From: an uncultured Eubacteriales bacterium
GTDB lineage: Bacteria; Bacillota; Clostridia; Christensenellales; UBA1242
Reading direction: 5' to 3'
Assembly (NCBI GenBank): GCA_948971535.1
Contig: CARFEX010000058.1
Location: 1 to 5,355, forward strand
DNA length: 5,355 nt
Shown here: one piece after another, positions 1 to 5,284 of the stretch
Layout: each line of letters begins with the position of its first letter
Position numbering within the stretch: the stretch's first letter is position 1
Position numbers and translations under genes: made by a program
Notes under the pieces: model-generated
Seen by the model: only the letters and a program-made list of their open reading frames with translations
Told to the model about the DNA's origin: nothing
Databases searched by the model: none

Positions 1-33
1 TCCGTTTTTAAAAAATAAATCTTTGATTAACAT
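1..33 (-). CDS. 5' end of a divergent gene of unknown function (partial, runs off the left edge)
   Basis: On the minus strand an ATG at 33-31 opens a frame that stays open to the window edge, giving the 11 residues MLIKDLFFKNG. A GGAG ribosome binding site (plus-strand CTCC at 39-42) lies 5 nt upstream of the ATG, and a near-consensus promoter lies just upstream of that, giving a leader of about 16 nt. The agreement of promoter, Shine-Dalgarno and start codon is the reason for calling so short a fragment. Too little protein is visible to suggest a family. It is transcribed away from the ffh operon. An ATG at 67-65 in another minus frame hits a stop after 19 codons and lies within the promoter, so it is not the start. 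Confidence 0.55.
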   Translation of the reverse strand, partial: MLIKDLFFKNG

Positions 34-55
34 AACTACTCCAAATAATAGTGTA

Positions 56-84
56 ATTATAAGTCATAAAAATCTGAAAGTCAA
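56..84 (-). promoter_or_regulatory. Sigma-A-type promoter for the divergent gene
   Basis: Read on the minus strand, TTGACT (79-84) and TATAAT (56-61) are separated by exactly 17 bp. This is five of six matches to the housekeeping -35 consensus and a perfect -10. Transcription would start near position 49-50, about 16 nt before the ATG at 33. This is the best consensus promoter in the window. Confidence 0.75.
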
Positions 85-88
85 TAAG

Positions 89-103
89 TTTTTTTTAAAA
101 AAA
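89..103. promoter_or_regulatory. T8A7 tract between the two divergent -35 boxes, possible shared UP element
   Basis: Eight T followed by seven A form a self-complementary A/T run in the 22-bp space between the minus-strand -35 (79-84) and the plus-strand -35 (107-112). It lies directly upstream of both promoters. A/T tracts in this position are known to contact the RNA polymerase alpha C-terminal domains in other bacteria. A shared activating role here is inferred from position and composition only. Confidence 0.35.
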
Positions 104-106
104 TAC

Positions 107-135
107 TTGTCTTTTATTTTTTTTTGTGCTAAACT
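107..135 (+). promoter_or_regulatory. Extended -10 promoter of the ylxM-ffh operon
   Basis: TTGTCT at 107-112 is followed, after a 17-bp spacer, by TAAACT at 130-135. A TG dinucleotide at 127-128 makes an extended -10 (TGCTAAACT), a form common in Bacillota. Transcription should start at about 141-143, some 30 nt before the ylxM ATG. No other good promoter is seen before the terminator at about 4700, so this one probably serves all eight genes. Confidence 0.7.
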
Positions 136-139
136 AAGC

Positions 140-163
140 ATGTAAAGTAAATCTGCTTTACAT
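140..163 (+). promoter_or_regulatory. Perfect 8-bp inverted repeat at the predicted transcript start
   Basis: ATGTAAAG (140-147) and CTTTACAT (156-163) are exact inverted repeats around an 8-nt centre. The repeat begins at about +1 of the predicted transcript and ends 9 nt before the ylxM ATG. It could be a double-stranded operator for a dimeric repressor, or a 5'-terminal hairpin of the mRNA that affects stability or initiation. The sequence alone does not separate these options. Confidence 0.45.
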
Positions 164-172
164 ATCAAGTTT

Positions 173-469
173 ATGAAGATTGAACAAAACCTACAATTAT
201 GCAAATTATTTGATGCGTATGGGGCACTACTTAGTCAATCGCAACGAGATGTGCTAGGTGACTATCTTCTTTTTGATTTAACTGGGAGCGAAATAGCTGA
301 AAACAAAAATATTTCACGTCAGGCAGTCAAGGATAGTGTGAACAAGGCGATAAAGAAACTTGAAAAACTTGAAAAGAGTTTGCACTTTGTTGAAAAAATT
401 GATAAAATAACAGAAGAATTACAAGATGTTAAAAATCAACTTTCACTTAGTAAAAGGAGGGAAAAATAA
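173..469 (+). CDS. ylxM: YlxM/UPF0122 family DNA-binding protein, SRP-associated
   Basis: This 98-residue protein belongs to the YlxM (UPF0122) family, encoded directly upstream of ffh in many Bacillota. Family members have a sigma-70 region 4-like helix-turn-helix and have been linked to modulation of signal recognition particle GTPase activity. Here the N-terminal segment (residues 10-35, KLFDAYGALLSQSQRD...) and the helix-turn-helix (about 36-62, with SRQAV at 48-52) match the family. The C-terminal part (about 56-95) is charged and probably a coiled coil. The start at 173 is the only usable one, because an in-frame stop lies at 143-145 and no ATG, GTG or TTG comes between. No convincing Shine-Dalgarno precedes it (only AAG at 167-169), and the leader carries an inverted repeat. 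The stop TAA shares one base with the ffh start. Length is slightly below the usual 105-115 residues. Confidence 0.9.
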   Translation: MKIEQNLQLCKLFDAYGALLSQSQRDVLGDYLLFDLTGSEIAENKNISRQAVKDSVNKAIKKLEKLEKSLHFVEKIDKITEELQDVKNQLSLSKRREK

Positions 470-1785
470 TGGCATTATTTTCATCATTGTCAGATAGATT
501 TAATCATATTTTTTCCAAACTCACCAAAAGAGGTCGACTTACCGAACTTGAAATCAAAGAGGCGATGCGAGAAGTTCGTATAGCGCTATTGGAAGCGGAT
601 GTTAACTATTTGGTTGCAAAAGATTTTGTTAAAAAAGTTTCAGAAAAAGCGGTTGGAGATGAAGTGTTAAAAAGCTTAACCCCAGCTCAGCAAGTTATTA
701 AAATTGTTAAAGATGAACTCACAGATTTGATGAGCTCAAACAATCAAAAGCTTTCAGTGTCGCCAGCACCACCAACAGTTATAATGATGTGTGGTCTTCA
801 AGGTGCAGGAAAAACCACAATGTGTGCAAAACTTGGCGCACATCTCAAAAAAAGTGGAAAGAAGCCTCTTCTTGTAGCTTGTGATATTTATAGACCAGCT
901 GCAATCAATCAACTTCAAGTTGTAGGAAAACAAGCTAATTGTGAGGTGTTTGAAAGGGGAATTCAAAATCCTGTGAAAACAGCAAAACAAGCACTTGAGC
1001 ATGCAAAAAAACAGGGGTATGACACAGTTATAATCGATACCGCTGGTAGACTGCATATCAATGTGGAACTCATGGAAGAACTTTCTCAAATCAAGAAAGA
1101 ACTCTCTCCAACAGAGATATTACTTGTAGTCGATTCAATGACAGGACAAGATGCAGTTACAGTTGCAGAAAGTTTCAATAAAGAACTTGATATAACAGGT
1201 GTAGTTCTTACAAAAATGGATGGTGATACTCGTGGAGGTGCAGCACTTTCTATCAAGGCGATAACAGGAAAGCCAATTAAGTTTACAGGTATAGGTGAAA
1301 AAATCGGTGACCTTGAACCTTTCTATCCAGACCGAATTGCAAGTAGAATTTTAGGTATGGGAGATGTACTTTCTCTTATTGAAAAGGCGCAAGAGGCTGT
1401 TAGCGAAGAACAAGCTAAAGAAATGGAGAAAAAATTTAGAGAAAATTCTTTCACCTTTGATGATTATCTTGTTCAGATAGACAGTCTTAAAAAGATGGGG
1501 TCTATTAAAGATATTATAGGTATGATACCAGGACTAGGCAATAAAGTGAAAAATCTTGATATAGACGAAAATCAGGTGCTTATAAACAAGGCTATAATTC
1601 AGTCTATGACACCTGAGGAGCGTAAAAACCCCGATTTAATCAAGGCAAGTCGAAGACAACGTATCGCAAAAGGTAGCGGAACGAGTGTACAACAGGTAAA
1701 TCAACTTTTGAAGCAATTTGAGCAGTCAAAAGAATTGATGAAACAGTTTAAAAATGGTAAAGGCTTTAAAGTTCCTAGATTTTAA
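469..1785 (+). CDS. ffh: Signal recognition particle protein Ffh (SRP54 GTPase)
   Basis: Ffh binds 4.5S/6S SRP RNA and signal sequences of nascent membrane proteins, and with FtsY delivers ribosomes to the membrane translocon in a GTP-dependent cycle. All domains are present in 438 residues. The N domain is about 1-90. The NG GTPase has the P-loop GLQGAGKTT (109-117), DIYRPAA (139-145), DTAGR (190-194), TKMDGDTRGG (248-257) and TGIGEK (273-278). The M domain is about 300-438, with a finger loop ending in GMIPG (351-355), SMTPEER (379-385) and the RNA-binding SRRQRIAKGSG (394-404). The start is fixed by AAGGAGG at 454-460, 8 nt before the ATG, and by the TAATG overlap with ylxM, which implies translational coupling. 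Length is normal for the family, with a short C-terminal tail ending in KVPRF. Confidence 0.98.
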   Translation: MALFSSLSDRFNHIFSKLTKRGRLTELEIKEAMREVRIALLEADVNYLVAKDFVKKVSEKAVGDEVLKSLTPAQQVIKIVKDELTDLMSSNNQKLSVSPAPPTVIMMCGLQGAGKTTMCAKLGAHLKKSGKKPLLVACDIYRPAAINQLQVVGKQANCEVFERGIQNPVKTAKQALEHAKKQGYDTVIIDTAGRLHINVELMEELSQIKKELSPTEILLVVDSMTGQDAVTVAESFNKELDITGVVLTKMDGDTRGGAALSIKAITGKPIKFTGIGEKIGDLEPFYPDRIASRILGMGDVLSLIEKAQEAVSEEQAKEMEKKFRENSFTFDDYLVQIDSLKKMGSIKDIIGMIPGLGNKVKNLDIDENQVLINKAIIQSMTPEERKNPDLIKASRRQRIAKGSGTSVQQVNQLLKQFEQSKELMKQFKNGKGFKVPRF

Positions 1786-1797
1786 AGCGGTTGAACA

Positions 1798-1872
1798 TGG
1801 GCGAAGCCAAATTCGCCTGAAAAACTAAGGTGTAATATCCTTCGCCCAGACAAGGGCGAGTCAAAGATATTA
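1798..1872 (+). promoter_or_regulatory. Structured leader between ffh and rpsP with competing hairpins
   Basis: The 107-nt gap between ffh and rpsP is much richer in G and C than its surroundings and contains four related arms. GGGCGAAG (1799-1806) can pair locally with TTCGCC (1812-1817), or perfectly over 8-9 bp with CTTCGCCC (1840-1847). The latter arm can instead pair with GGGCGAG (1854-1860) across a 6-nt loop. This last hairpin is extended by a perfect 7-bp outer stem, TAATATC (1833-1839) with GATATTA (1866-1872), leaving an asymmetric internal loop of C1840 against TCAAA. No U-run follows, so it is not an intrinsic terminator. TCCTT (1838-1842) is complementary to part of the rpsP Shine-Dalgarno. 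A cis-regulatory RNA, an RNA processing site or a dispersed repeat are all possible. I do not recognise a named family. Confidence 0.5.
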
Positions 1873-1892
1873 AATTTATAAAGGAGGAAATC

Positions 1893-2141
1893 ATGGCAGT
1901 AAAAATCAGACTTACAAGACTTGGAGATAAAAAAGCTCCATTCTATAGAGTTATTGTAGCGGATTCACGTGCTCCAAGAGATGGAAAATTTATTGACATT
2001 ATCGGAACATACAACCCACTCACAGACCCTGCACAAATCAAGATTGATGCTGAAAAAGCTAAAAAATGGCTTTCTAATGGCGCAACACCAACAGAAACAG
2101 CAAAACAACTTCTTGTAAAGAGCGGAATTATCAATAAATAA
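1893..2141 (+). CDS. rpsP: 30S ribosomal protein S16
   Basis: S16 is a small protein of the 30S body that binds 16S rRNA early in assembly. The 82-residue product has the family pattern throughout: MAVKIRLTRLGDKKAPFYR at the N-terminus, VADSRAPRDGKFID (22-35), then GTYNP (38-42) and the WLSNGATPTETAKQLL segment (59-74). Length is typical. The start is set by a strong AAGGAGG at 1881-1887, 5 nt before the ATG. It is preceded by the structured 107-nt leader, the only long gap in the operon, so S16 and the genes behind it may be regulated separately from ffh. khpA follows after 11 nt. Confidence 0.98.
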   Translation: MAVKIRLTRLGDKKAPFYRVIVADSRAPRDGKFIDIIGTYNPLTDPAQIKIDAEKAKKWLSNGATPTETAKQLLVKSGIINK

Positions 2142-2152
2142 GGAGCAAAGTT

Positions 2153-2383
2153 ATGGTAGAAGTTGTAGAGTATATCGTAAAAAGTCTAGTTAACGATACA
2201 GAAAGTGTAGAAGTTACAATGACAGAGGGTGAGGATGAAAACACAATCTATGTAAAAGTTAATCCAGATGATATGGGAAAAATCATTGGACGTGGCGGAA
2301 AGATTGCAAGTAGCATACGCACTATTGTAAAATCATTGTCAGCTAAAACACGCAAAAAAGTTTTCGTTAAATTTGGTGAATAA
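2153..2383 (+). CDS. khpA: KH-domain RNA-binding protein KhpA (YlqC)
   Basis: KhpA is a single-KH-domain protein that in several Bacillota binds RNA, often with KhpB (Jag/EloR), and affects cell elongation and division. The 76-residue product is essentially one KH domain. It has the nucleic-acid-binding loop IIGRGGK (44-50, GxxG at 46-49), flanked by an N-terminal helix (VEYIVKSLV, 5-13), beta strands near 18-37 and the C-terminal helix and strand to residue 76. Size and position between rpsP and rimM are usual for the family. The ribosome binding site AAGGAG (2140-2145) overlaps the rpsP stop, 7 nt before the ATG. Its first 12 bases recur exactly at the right end of the window. Confidence 0.94.
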   Translation: MVEVVEYIVKSLVNDTESVEVTMTEGEDENTIYVKVNPDDMGKIIGRGGKIASSIRTIVKSLSAKTRKKVFVKFGE

Positions 2384-2385
2384 TA

Positions 2386-2874
2386 ATGGCACTTATAGAA
2401 GTGGCAAAAATCTTAAAACCGCAAGGCATTAAGGGTGAGGTTAAAGCACAGCCTCTTACTAATGTCCTTGCTGTTTTTAAAGATTTAGAAAAAGCCTTTG
2501 TCGGCGGGAAAGAATGTAAAATAGAGCATATTTCCTGCAGACAGGGTTTTTTGTACATTAAGTTCGATAATATTCAAACACGCAATGATGCAGAGACTCT
2601 TCGCAACAAAACTATCGCACTCGATAAACAACTTTTGGAAGAATGCATTGAAGAGGATGAAATTTTAGTTGATGACCTTATAGGCAAAGTTCTCTATGAC
2701 GATAAAGGTGAGCTTGTCGGTCAAATAGTTGACGTAGAAAATTATGGTGCGACCTACAATTTTATAATTGAGGGCGACGCAAAAACCTATCAAACACCAT
2801 TTGTAGACGGAGTATTTGATAAGAAAACTTTTGTGGTTAATAGACAAAAATTTGACGAGGTTAGTGTATGGTAA
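2386..2874 (+). CDS. rimM: Ribosome maturation factor RimM
   Basis: RimM binds S19 and assists maturation of the 30S head and processing of 16S rRNA. The 162-residue protein has the two expected parts. The N-terminal beta-barrel begins with AKILKPQGIKGEVKAQPL (7-24), carrying the family's G-x-x-GE pattern. The PRC-barrel starts near 94 with VDDLIGKVLYDDKGELVGQI (95-114) and ends with TPFVDGVFD (137-145). Length is at the short end of the family. The start lies 2 nt after the khpA stop. The only Shine-Dalgarno is GGTGA (2375-2379) inside the end of khpA, matching the 3' part of the extended consensus, so initiation is probably coupled to khpA translation. The 3' end overlaps trmD by 7 nt. Confidence 0.95.
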   Translation: MALIEVAKILKPQGIKGEVKAQPLTNVLAVFKDLEKAFVGGKECKIEHISCRQGFLYIKFDNIQTRNDAETLRNKTIALDKQLLEECIEEDEILVDDLIGKVLYDDKGELVGQIVDVENYGATYNFIIEGDAKTYQTPFVDGVFDKKTFVVNRQKFDEVSVW

Positions 2875-3530
2875 TAGATATATTAACTCTCTTTCCAGAA
2901 AGCTTTGCACCTCTCAATGAAAGCATTATCAAAAGAGCACAGGAAAAAGGTATAATCAAAATTAATTTAATAAACATTCGGGATTTTTCAACCGATAAAC
3001 ATAAAAAGTGTGATGATTATCCATTTGGTGGTGGTGCAGGTATGCTTATGACAGCTCAGCCTATCTATGATGCTATCAAAAGTGTTTTGGATGATAAAGC
3101 TCATATTGTATTTGCAAGCCCAAGCGGAAAAACCTTGAATGTGGAAAAAGCAAAAGAGCTTTCCAAAGAAGAGCACTTGGTTTTTATCTGCGGGCATTAT
3201 GAGGGGATTGATCAAAGAATACTTGATATCTTTGAGCCAGAGGAAATCTCAATCGGCGACTATGTGCTTACAGGCGGAGAACTTCCAACAATGGTGATTA
3301 TTGACGCTCTATCTCGTTTTATCGAAGGTGTGATAACAGCGGAAAGTTTAGACGAAGAGAGCTTTTCGTGTGATGGACTTGAGTATCCTCAGTACACTCG
3401 ACCAGCTGAATTTCAAGGACTAAAAGTACCAGAGGTACTACTTTCAGGCAATCATCAAGAGATAGCAAAGTGGCGAAAAACTCAGTCACAACAAAAAACA
3501 AAACAAAAACGACCAGACCTTATAAAATAG
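2868..3530 (+). CDS. trmD: tRNA (guanine-37-N1)-methyltransferase TrmD
   Basis: TrmD transfers a methyl group from S-adenosylmethionine to G37 of tRNAs that have G36, which prevents +1 frameshifting. The SPOUT trefoil-knot signature is complete: FGGGAGM (53-59), SPSG (84-87), CGHYEGIDQR (108-117), ISIGDYVLTGGELP (127-140) and YPQYTRPAEFQG (173-184). The aspartate in SFSCDG (D169) corresponds to the catalytic base known for the family, and LSGNHQEIAKWR (192-203) opens the tRNA-contacting C-terminal region. The product is 220 residues, about 20 shorter than typical TrmD, and ends soon after RPDLIK. The ATG overlaps the rimM stop, and GAGG at 2857-2860 serves as ribosome binding site. rplS, which usually follows, is absent. 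Confidence 0.97.
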   Translation: MVIDILTLFPESFAPLNESIIKRAQEKGIIKINLINIRDFSTDKHKKCDDYPFGGGAGMLMTAQPIYDAIKSVLDDKAHIVFASPSGKTLNVEKAKELSKEEHLVFICGHYEGIDQRILDIFEPEEISIGDYVLTGGELPTMVIIDALSRFIEGVITAESLDEESFSCDGLEYPQYTRPAEFQGLKVPEVLLSGNHQEIAKWRKTQSQQKTKQKRPDLIK

Positions 3531-3538
3531 GAGAAAAA

Positions 3539-4351
3539 ATGAAGATAAATTGGTTCCCAGGGCATATGACAAAAGCTCTGAACGAGATGAAAGGAAAACT
3601 TAAACAAATTGATGTTGTTATCTATGTTCTAGATAGCAGAGCACCAATATCTTCTATTAATCCAAGTTTATCTTCACTGTCTCAAAATAAACCAATTTTG
3701 TACGTTTTTAATAAAACCGATATAGCCGATGAAAAACGTGTAAAAGAGCTAACTCAGCCTTTTAAAGGTGAGAAAAGTGATTATGTCTGCTTAAACAGCA
3801 CGATGTCAGGTGCAGGCAAAATAATAAAAACAAAAATAAATAATTTAGCAAAAGAAAAAATTGAAAAATATAAAGCAAAAGGCGTAAAAATGACAATTAG
3901 AGCGCTAGTTGTCGGCGTTCCAAACTCTGGTAAAAGTACACTTGTTAATAACCTTTGCGGAAAAGCAAAAGCAATTACAGGAAACAAACCTGGCGTTACA
4001 AAAATGCAACAGTGGGTCAATATCGGTGACAATATAGAACTTTGCGATACACCAGGAACACTCTATCCAAATCTTGCAAATCAAGATGTAGCAAAAAATT
4101 TAGCCTTTATTGGTAGCATAAAAGACCAAGTTGTAGACCAAACAGAACTTGCGGAAGAACTATTACTAACTTTAAAAGAAAAGTATAATGATTTACTTGT
4201 TGCTCGATATGGCGAGGATTTGTCGTTAGAAGCAATCGCAAAAAAACGTGGTTATGTACTCGGTAAAGGTGAACTCGACCTTGAAAGAACAGGGCAAGCT
4301 ATCGTAGACGACTTTCGTAAAACAAGAATTGGAAGGATAACACTCGACTGA
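3539..4351 (+). CDS. rbgA: Ribosome biogenesis GTPase RbgA (YlqF)
   Basis: RbgA is a circularly permuted GTPase needed for a late step of 50S assembly. From the ATG at 3539 the product is 270 residues. It starts with the family hallmark MKINWFPGHM, including His9, known in Bacillus subtilis to be needed for GTP hydrolysis. The motif order is permuted: G4 NKTD (58-61), then G1 GVPNSGKST (126-134), G2 PGVT (151-154) and G3 DTPG (170-173). The C-terminal ANTAR-like domain contains ARYGEDLSLEAIAKKRG (222-238). An in-frame ATG at 3470 would add 23 residues inside trmD. The start at 3539 is preferred because AGGAG (3529-3533) lies 5 nt upstream and homologues begin there. Two positions usually hydrophobic in this family are polar (S130, T174). 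The stop shares one base with the yraN start. Confidence 0.96.
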   Translation: MKINWFPGHMTKALNEMKGKLKQIDVVIYVLDSRAPISSINPSLSSLSQNKPILYVFNKTDIADEKRVKELTQPFKGEKSDYVCLNSTMSGAGKIIKTKINNLAKEKIEKYKAKGVKMTIRALVVGVPNSGKSTLVNNLCGKAKAITGNKPGVTKMQQWVNIGDNIELCDTPGTLYPNLANQDVAKNLAFIGSIKDQVVDQTELAEELLLTLKEKYNDLLVARYGEDLSLEAIAKKRGYVLGKGELDLERTGQAIVDDFRKTRIGRITLD

Positions 4352-4698
4352 TGAAAGAAAAGAATTATGTCAAAGGCAAAATAGGTGAAGTATCAACCGA
4401 AAACTTTTTGATAGAAAAAGGTTATAAGCTTGTAACTCAAAATTTTTCAACAAAGTTAGGAGAAATTGATATAGTAGCATTTGACGGAGATACACTTGTA
4501 TTTATAGAAGTTAAGGCAAGAGATACTTTAAAATTTGGTAGGCCTTCAGAAGCGGTTGATTATAAAAAGCAAATGAAAATTAGACGTACAGCAGAAATAT
4601 TTTTAATACAGTATAGGCTCTATGAAAAATGTAAATGTCGATTTGATGTTGTTGAAATTTTAGGAGAAAAAATAAATTTAATAAAAAATGCGTTTTAA
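4351..4698 (+). CDS. yraN: YraN/UPF0102 family nuclease-fold protein
   Basis: YraN proteins have a restriction-endonuclease-like fold related to Holliday junction resolvases, but their cellular role is not established. The 115-residue product carries GKIGEVSTENFL (9-20), the catalytic-type signature GEIDIVAFDGD (37-47) and FIEVKARD (51-58). Acidic D40 and E53 and K55 form the D...ExK pattern, followed by FGRPSEAVDYKK (62-73) and RFDVVEI (97-103). Length is normal. The ATG overlaps the rbgA stop by one base. The nearest Shine-Dalgarno, GGAAGGA (4331-4337), is rather far (13 nt), so translation probably depends on coupling with rbgA. The gene is the last of the operon, and a terminator begins in its stop codon. 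rnhB, which often lies between rbgA and yraN, is missing. Confidence 0.93.
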   Translation: MKEKNYVKGKIGEVSTENFLIEKGYKLVTQNFSTKLGEIDIVAFDGDTLVFIEVKARDTLKFGRPSEAVDYKKQMKIRRTAEIFLIQYRLYEKCKCRFDVVEILGEKINLIKNAF

Positions 4699-4725
4699 AG
4701 AGGCTTTATTTTCAAGCCTTTTTTT
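4697..4725 (+). terminator. Rho-independent terminator of the ylxM-yraN operon
   Basis: The core stem AGGCTT (4701-4706) with AAGCCT (4714-4719) encloses a 7-nt loop. It can be lengthened by A-U pairs and one G-U pair to about 10 bp (4697-4706 with 4714-4723). A run of seven T (4719-4725) completes an intrinsic terminator. The 5' side of the stem begins within the yraN stop codon. Confidence 0.85.
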
Positions 4726-4753
4726 GTTTAAATTTTTATTATGTGGCAATAAT

Positions 4754-4769
4754 CCTCTTGAAAAAGAGG
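4754..4769 (+). promoter_or_regulatory. Hairpin sequestering the lipoprotein Shine-Dalgarno
   Basis: CCTCTT (4754-4759) and AAGAGG (4764-4769) form a perfect 6-bp stem closed by GAAA, a GNRA-type tetraloop. The 3' arm contains the GAGG core of the ribosome binding site (GAGGTGA, 4766-4772) for the ATG at 4775. When the stem is formed, the site would be hidden from the ribosome. A regulatory role (thermosensor or binding site for a factor) is inferred, and depends on transcription starting upstream of 4754. Confidence 0.45.
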
Positions 4770-4774
4770 TGAAT

Positions 4775-5284
4775 ATGAAAAAAAGAAGTATTATTTTTAG
4801 TTTAACTTTTATGTTTTGTGCACTAATATTTTTGACGGCATGCGAAAACTCTACGCAGCTTAATTGTGCCACAATCAACGAAATAACATCAGCAGGAAGT
4901 GAAAATTACGCAGTTAGAGTTTCTTTTCAAGAGGATAAAAGAATTAAAGATAAAGGTGTAGATGTTCAGATTAAATTTTCTGAAATAGGCAATGTAAAGT
5001 TTTGGGAAGAGTATGGTGAAAAACTTGACTTTAATATAGAAGAAAAGGATAGATGGTATTCGCTCACATCATTAATAGTACAGGCAAAAGATCGGGCTAA
5101 TAGTGAAAAGTTTGTTGTGTTCTCAGAAGCTCAAACAAAGACATATCTATTTTCCAGTGAGAAAGCGGTCAATATTACTATGAGAGTTATAGTTGGTGAT
5201 ATAAAGCAAAATAGTTTGAAAATGGGTGAAATTTTGGTTGGAAGTGAACCAATATCAAGTGAATATACATTAAAAATAAAATAA
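4775..5284 (+). CDS. Predicted lipoprotein of unknown function
   Basis: The 169-residue product has a clear type II signal peptide: a basic MKKR start, a hydrophobic stretch (residues 5-20) and the lipobox LTAC (20-23), with Cys23 as the lipidation site. It should be anchored on the outer face of the membrane. The mature part of 147 residues is polar, with alternating hydrophobic residues that suggest beta strands (for example VDVQIKFSEIG and NITMRVIVGDI), and a second cysteine at 31. I recognise no family. The start at 4775 is chosen over an in-frame ATG at 4688, because the latter lies upstream of the operon terminator and would destroy the signal peptide, while 4775 has GAGGTGA at 4766-4772. 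The gene stands alone between two terminators. Its promoter is not clear: TATTAT (4737-4742) and AATAAT (4748-4753) are possible -10 boxes without a good -35. Confidence 0.85.
   Translation: MKKRSIIFSLTFMFCALIFLTACENSTQLNCATINEITSAGSENYAVRVSFQEDKRIKDKGVDVQIKFSEIGNVKFWEEYGEKLDFNIEEKDRWYSLTSLIVQAKDRANSEKFVVFSEAQTKTYLFSSEKAVNITMRVIVGDIKQNSLKMGEILVGSEPISSEYTLKIK

Noticed and set aside
754..1089. Minus-strand open frame of 111 codons inside ffh
   Set aside because: It is antisense to the GTPase domain, is rich in Cys, His and Phe as expected from reading coding DNA backwards, and has no family features. ffh explains the sequence.
1841..1860. GC-rich hairpin considered as an intrinsic terminator between ffh and rpsP
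   Set aside because: The bases after the stem are TCAAAGATATT, with no U-run, so simple intrinsic termination is unlikely.
2665..2910. Minus-strand open frame across the rimM-trmD junction
   Set aside because: It lies wholly within two well-identified genes on the other strand and shows no recognisable domain.
3425..3439. Short inverted repeat AGTACC/GGTACT in trmD
   Set aside because: It has a 3-nt loop and lies in conserved codons for KVPEVLL, so it is likely a by-product of the protein sequence.
3470..3538. 23-codon N-terminal extension of rbgA
   Set aside because: It overlaps the trmD 3' end and is Lys/Thr-rich from out-of-frame trmD. The ATG at 3539 has a proper ribosome binding site and starts the conserved WFPGHM motif in the position seen in homologues.
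4724..4753. Possible promoter TTGTTT-N18-AATAAT for the lipoprotein gene
   Set aside because: Both boxes are weak, the -35 lies in the terminator U-run and the spacing is long, so it is too uncertain to list as a feature.
4688..4774. 29-codon extension of the lipoprotein reading frame
   Set aside because: It would start within yraN, run through the terminator and place extra residues before a complete signal peptide. The start at 4775 has its own Shine-Dalgarno.
4678..4878. Minus-strand open frame opposite the yraN end and lipoprotein start
   Set aside because: It spans a terminator, overlaps two plus-strand genes and has no protein features of note.
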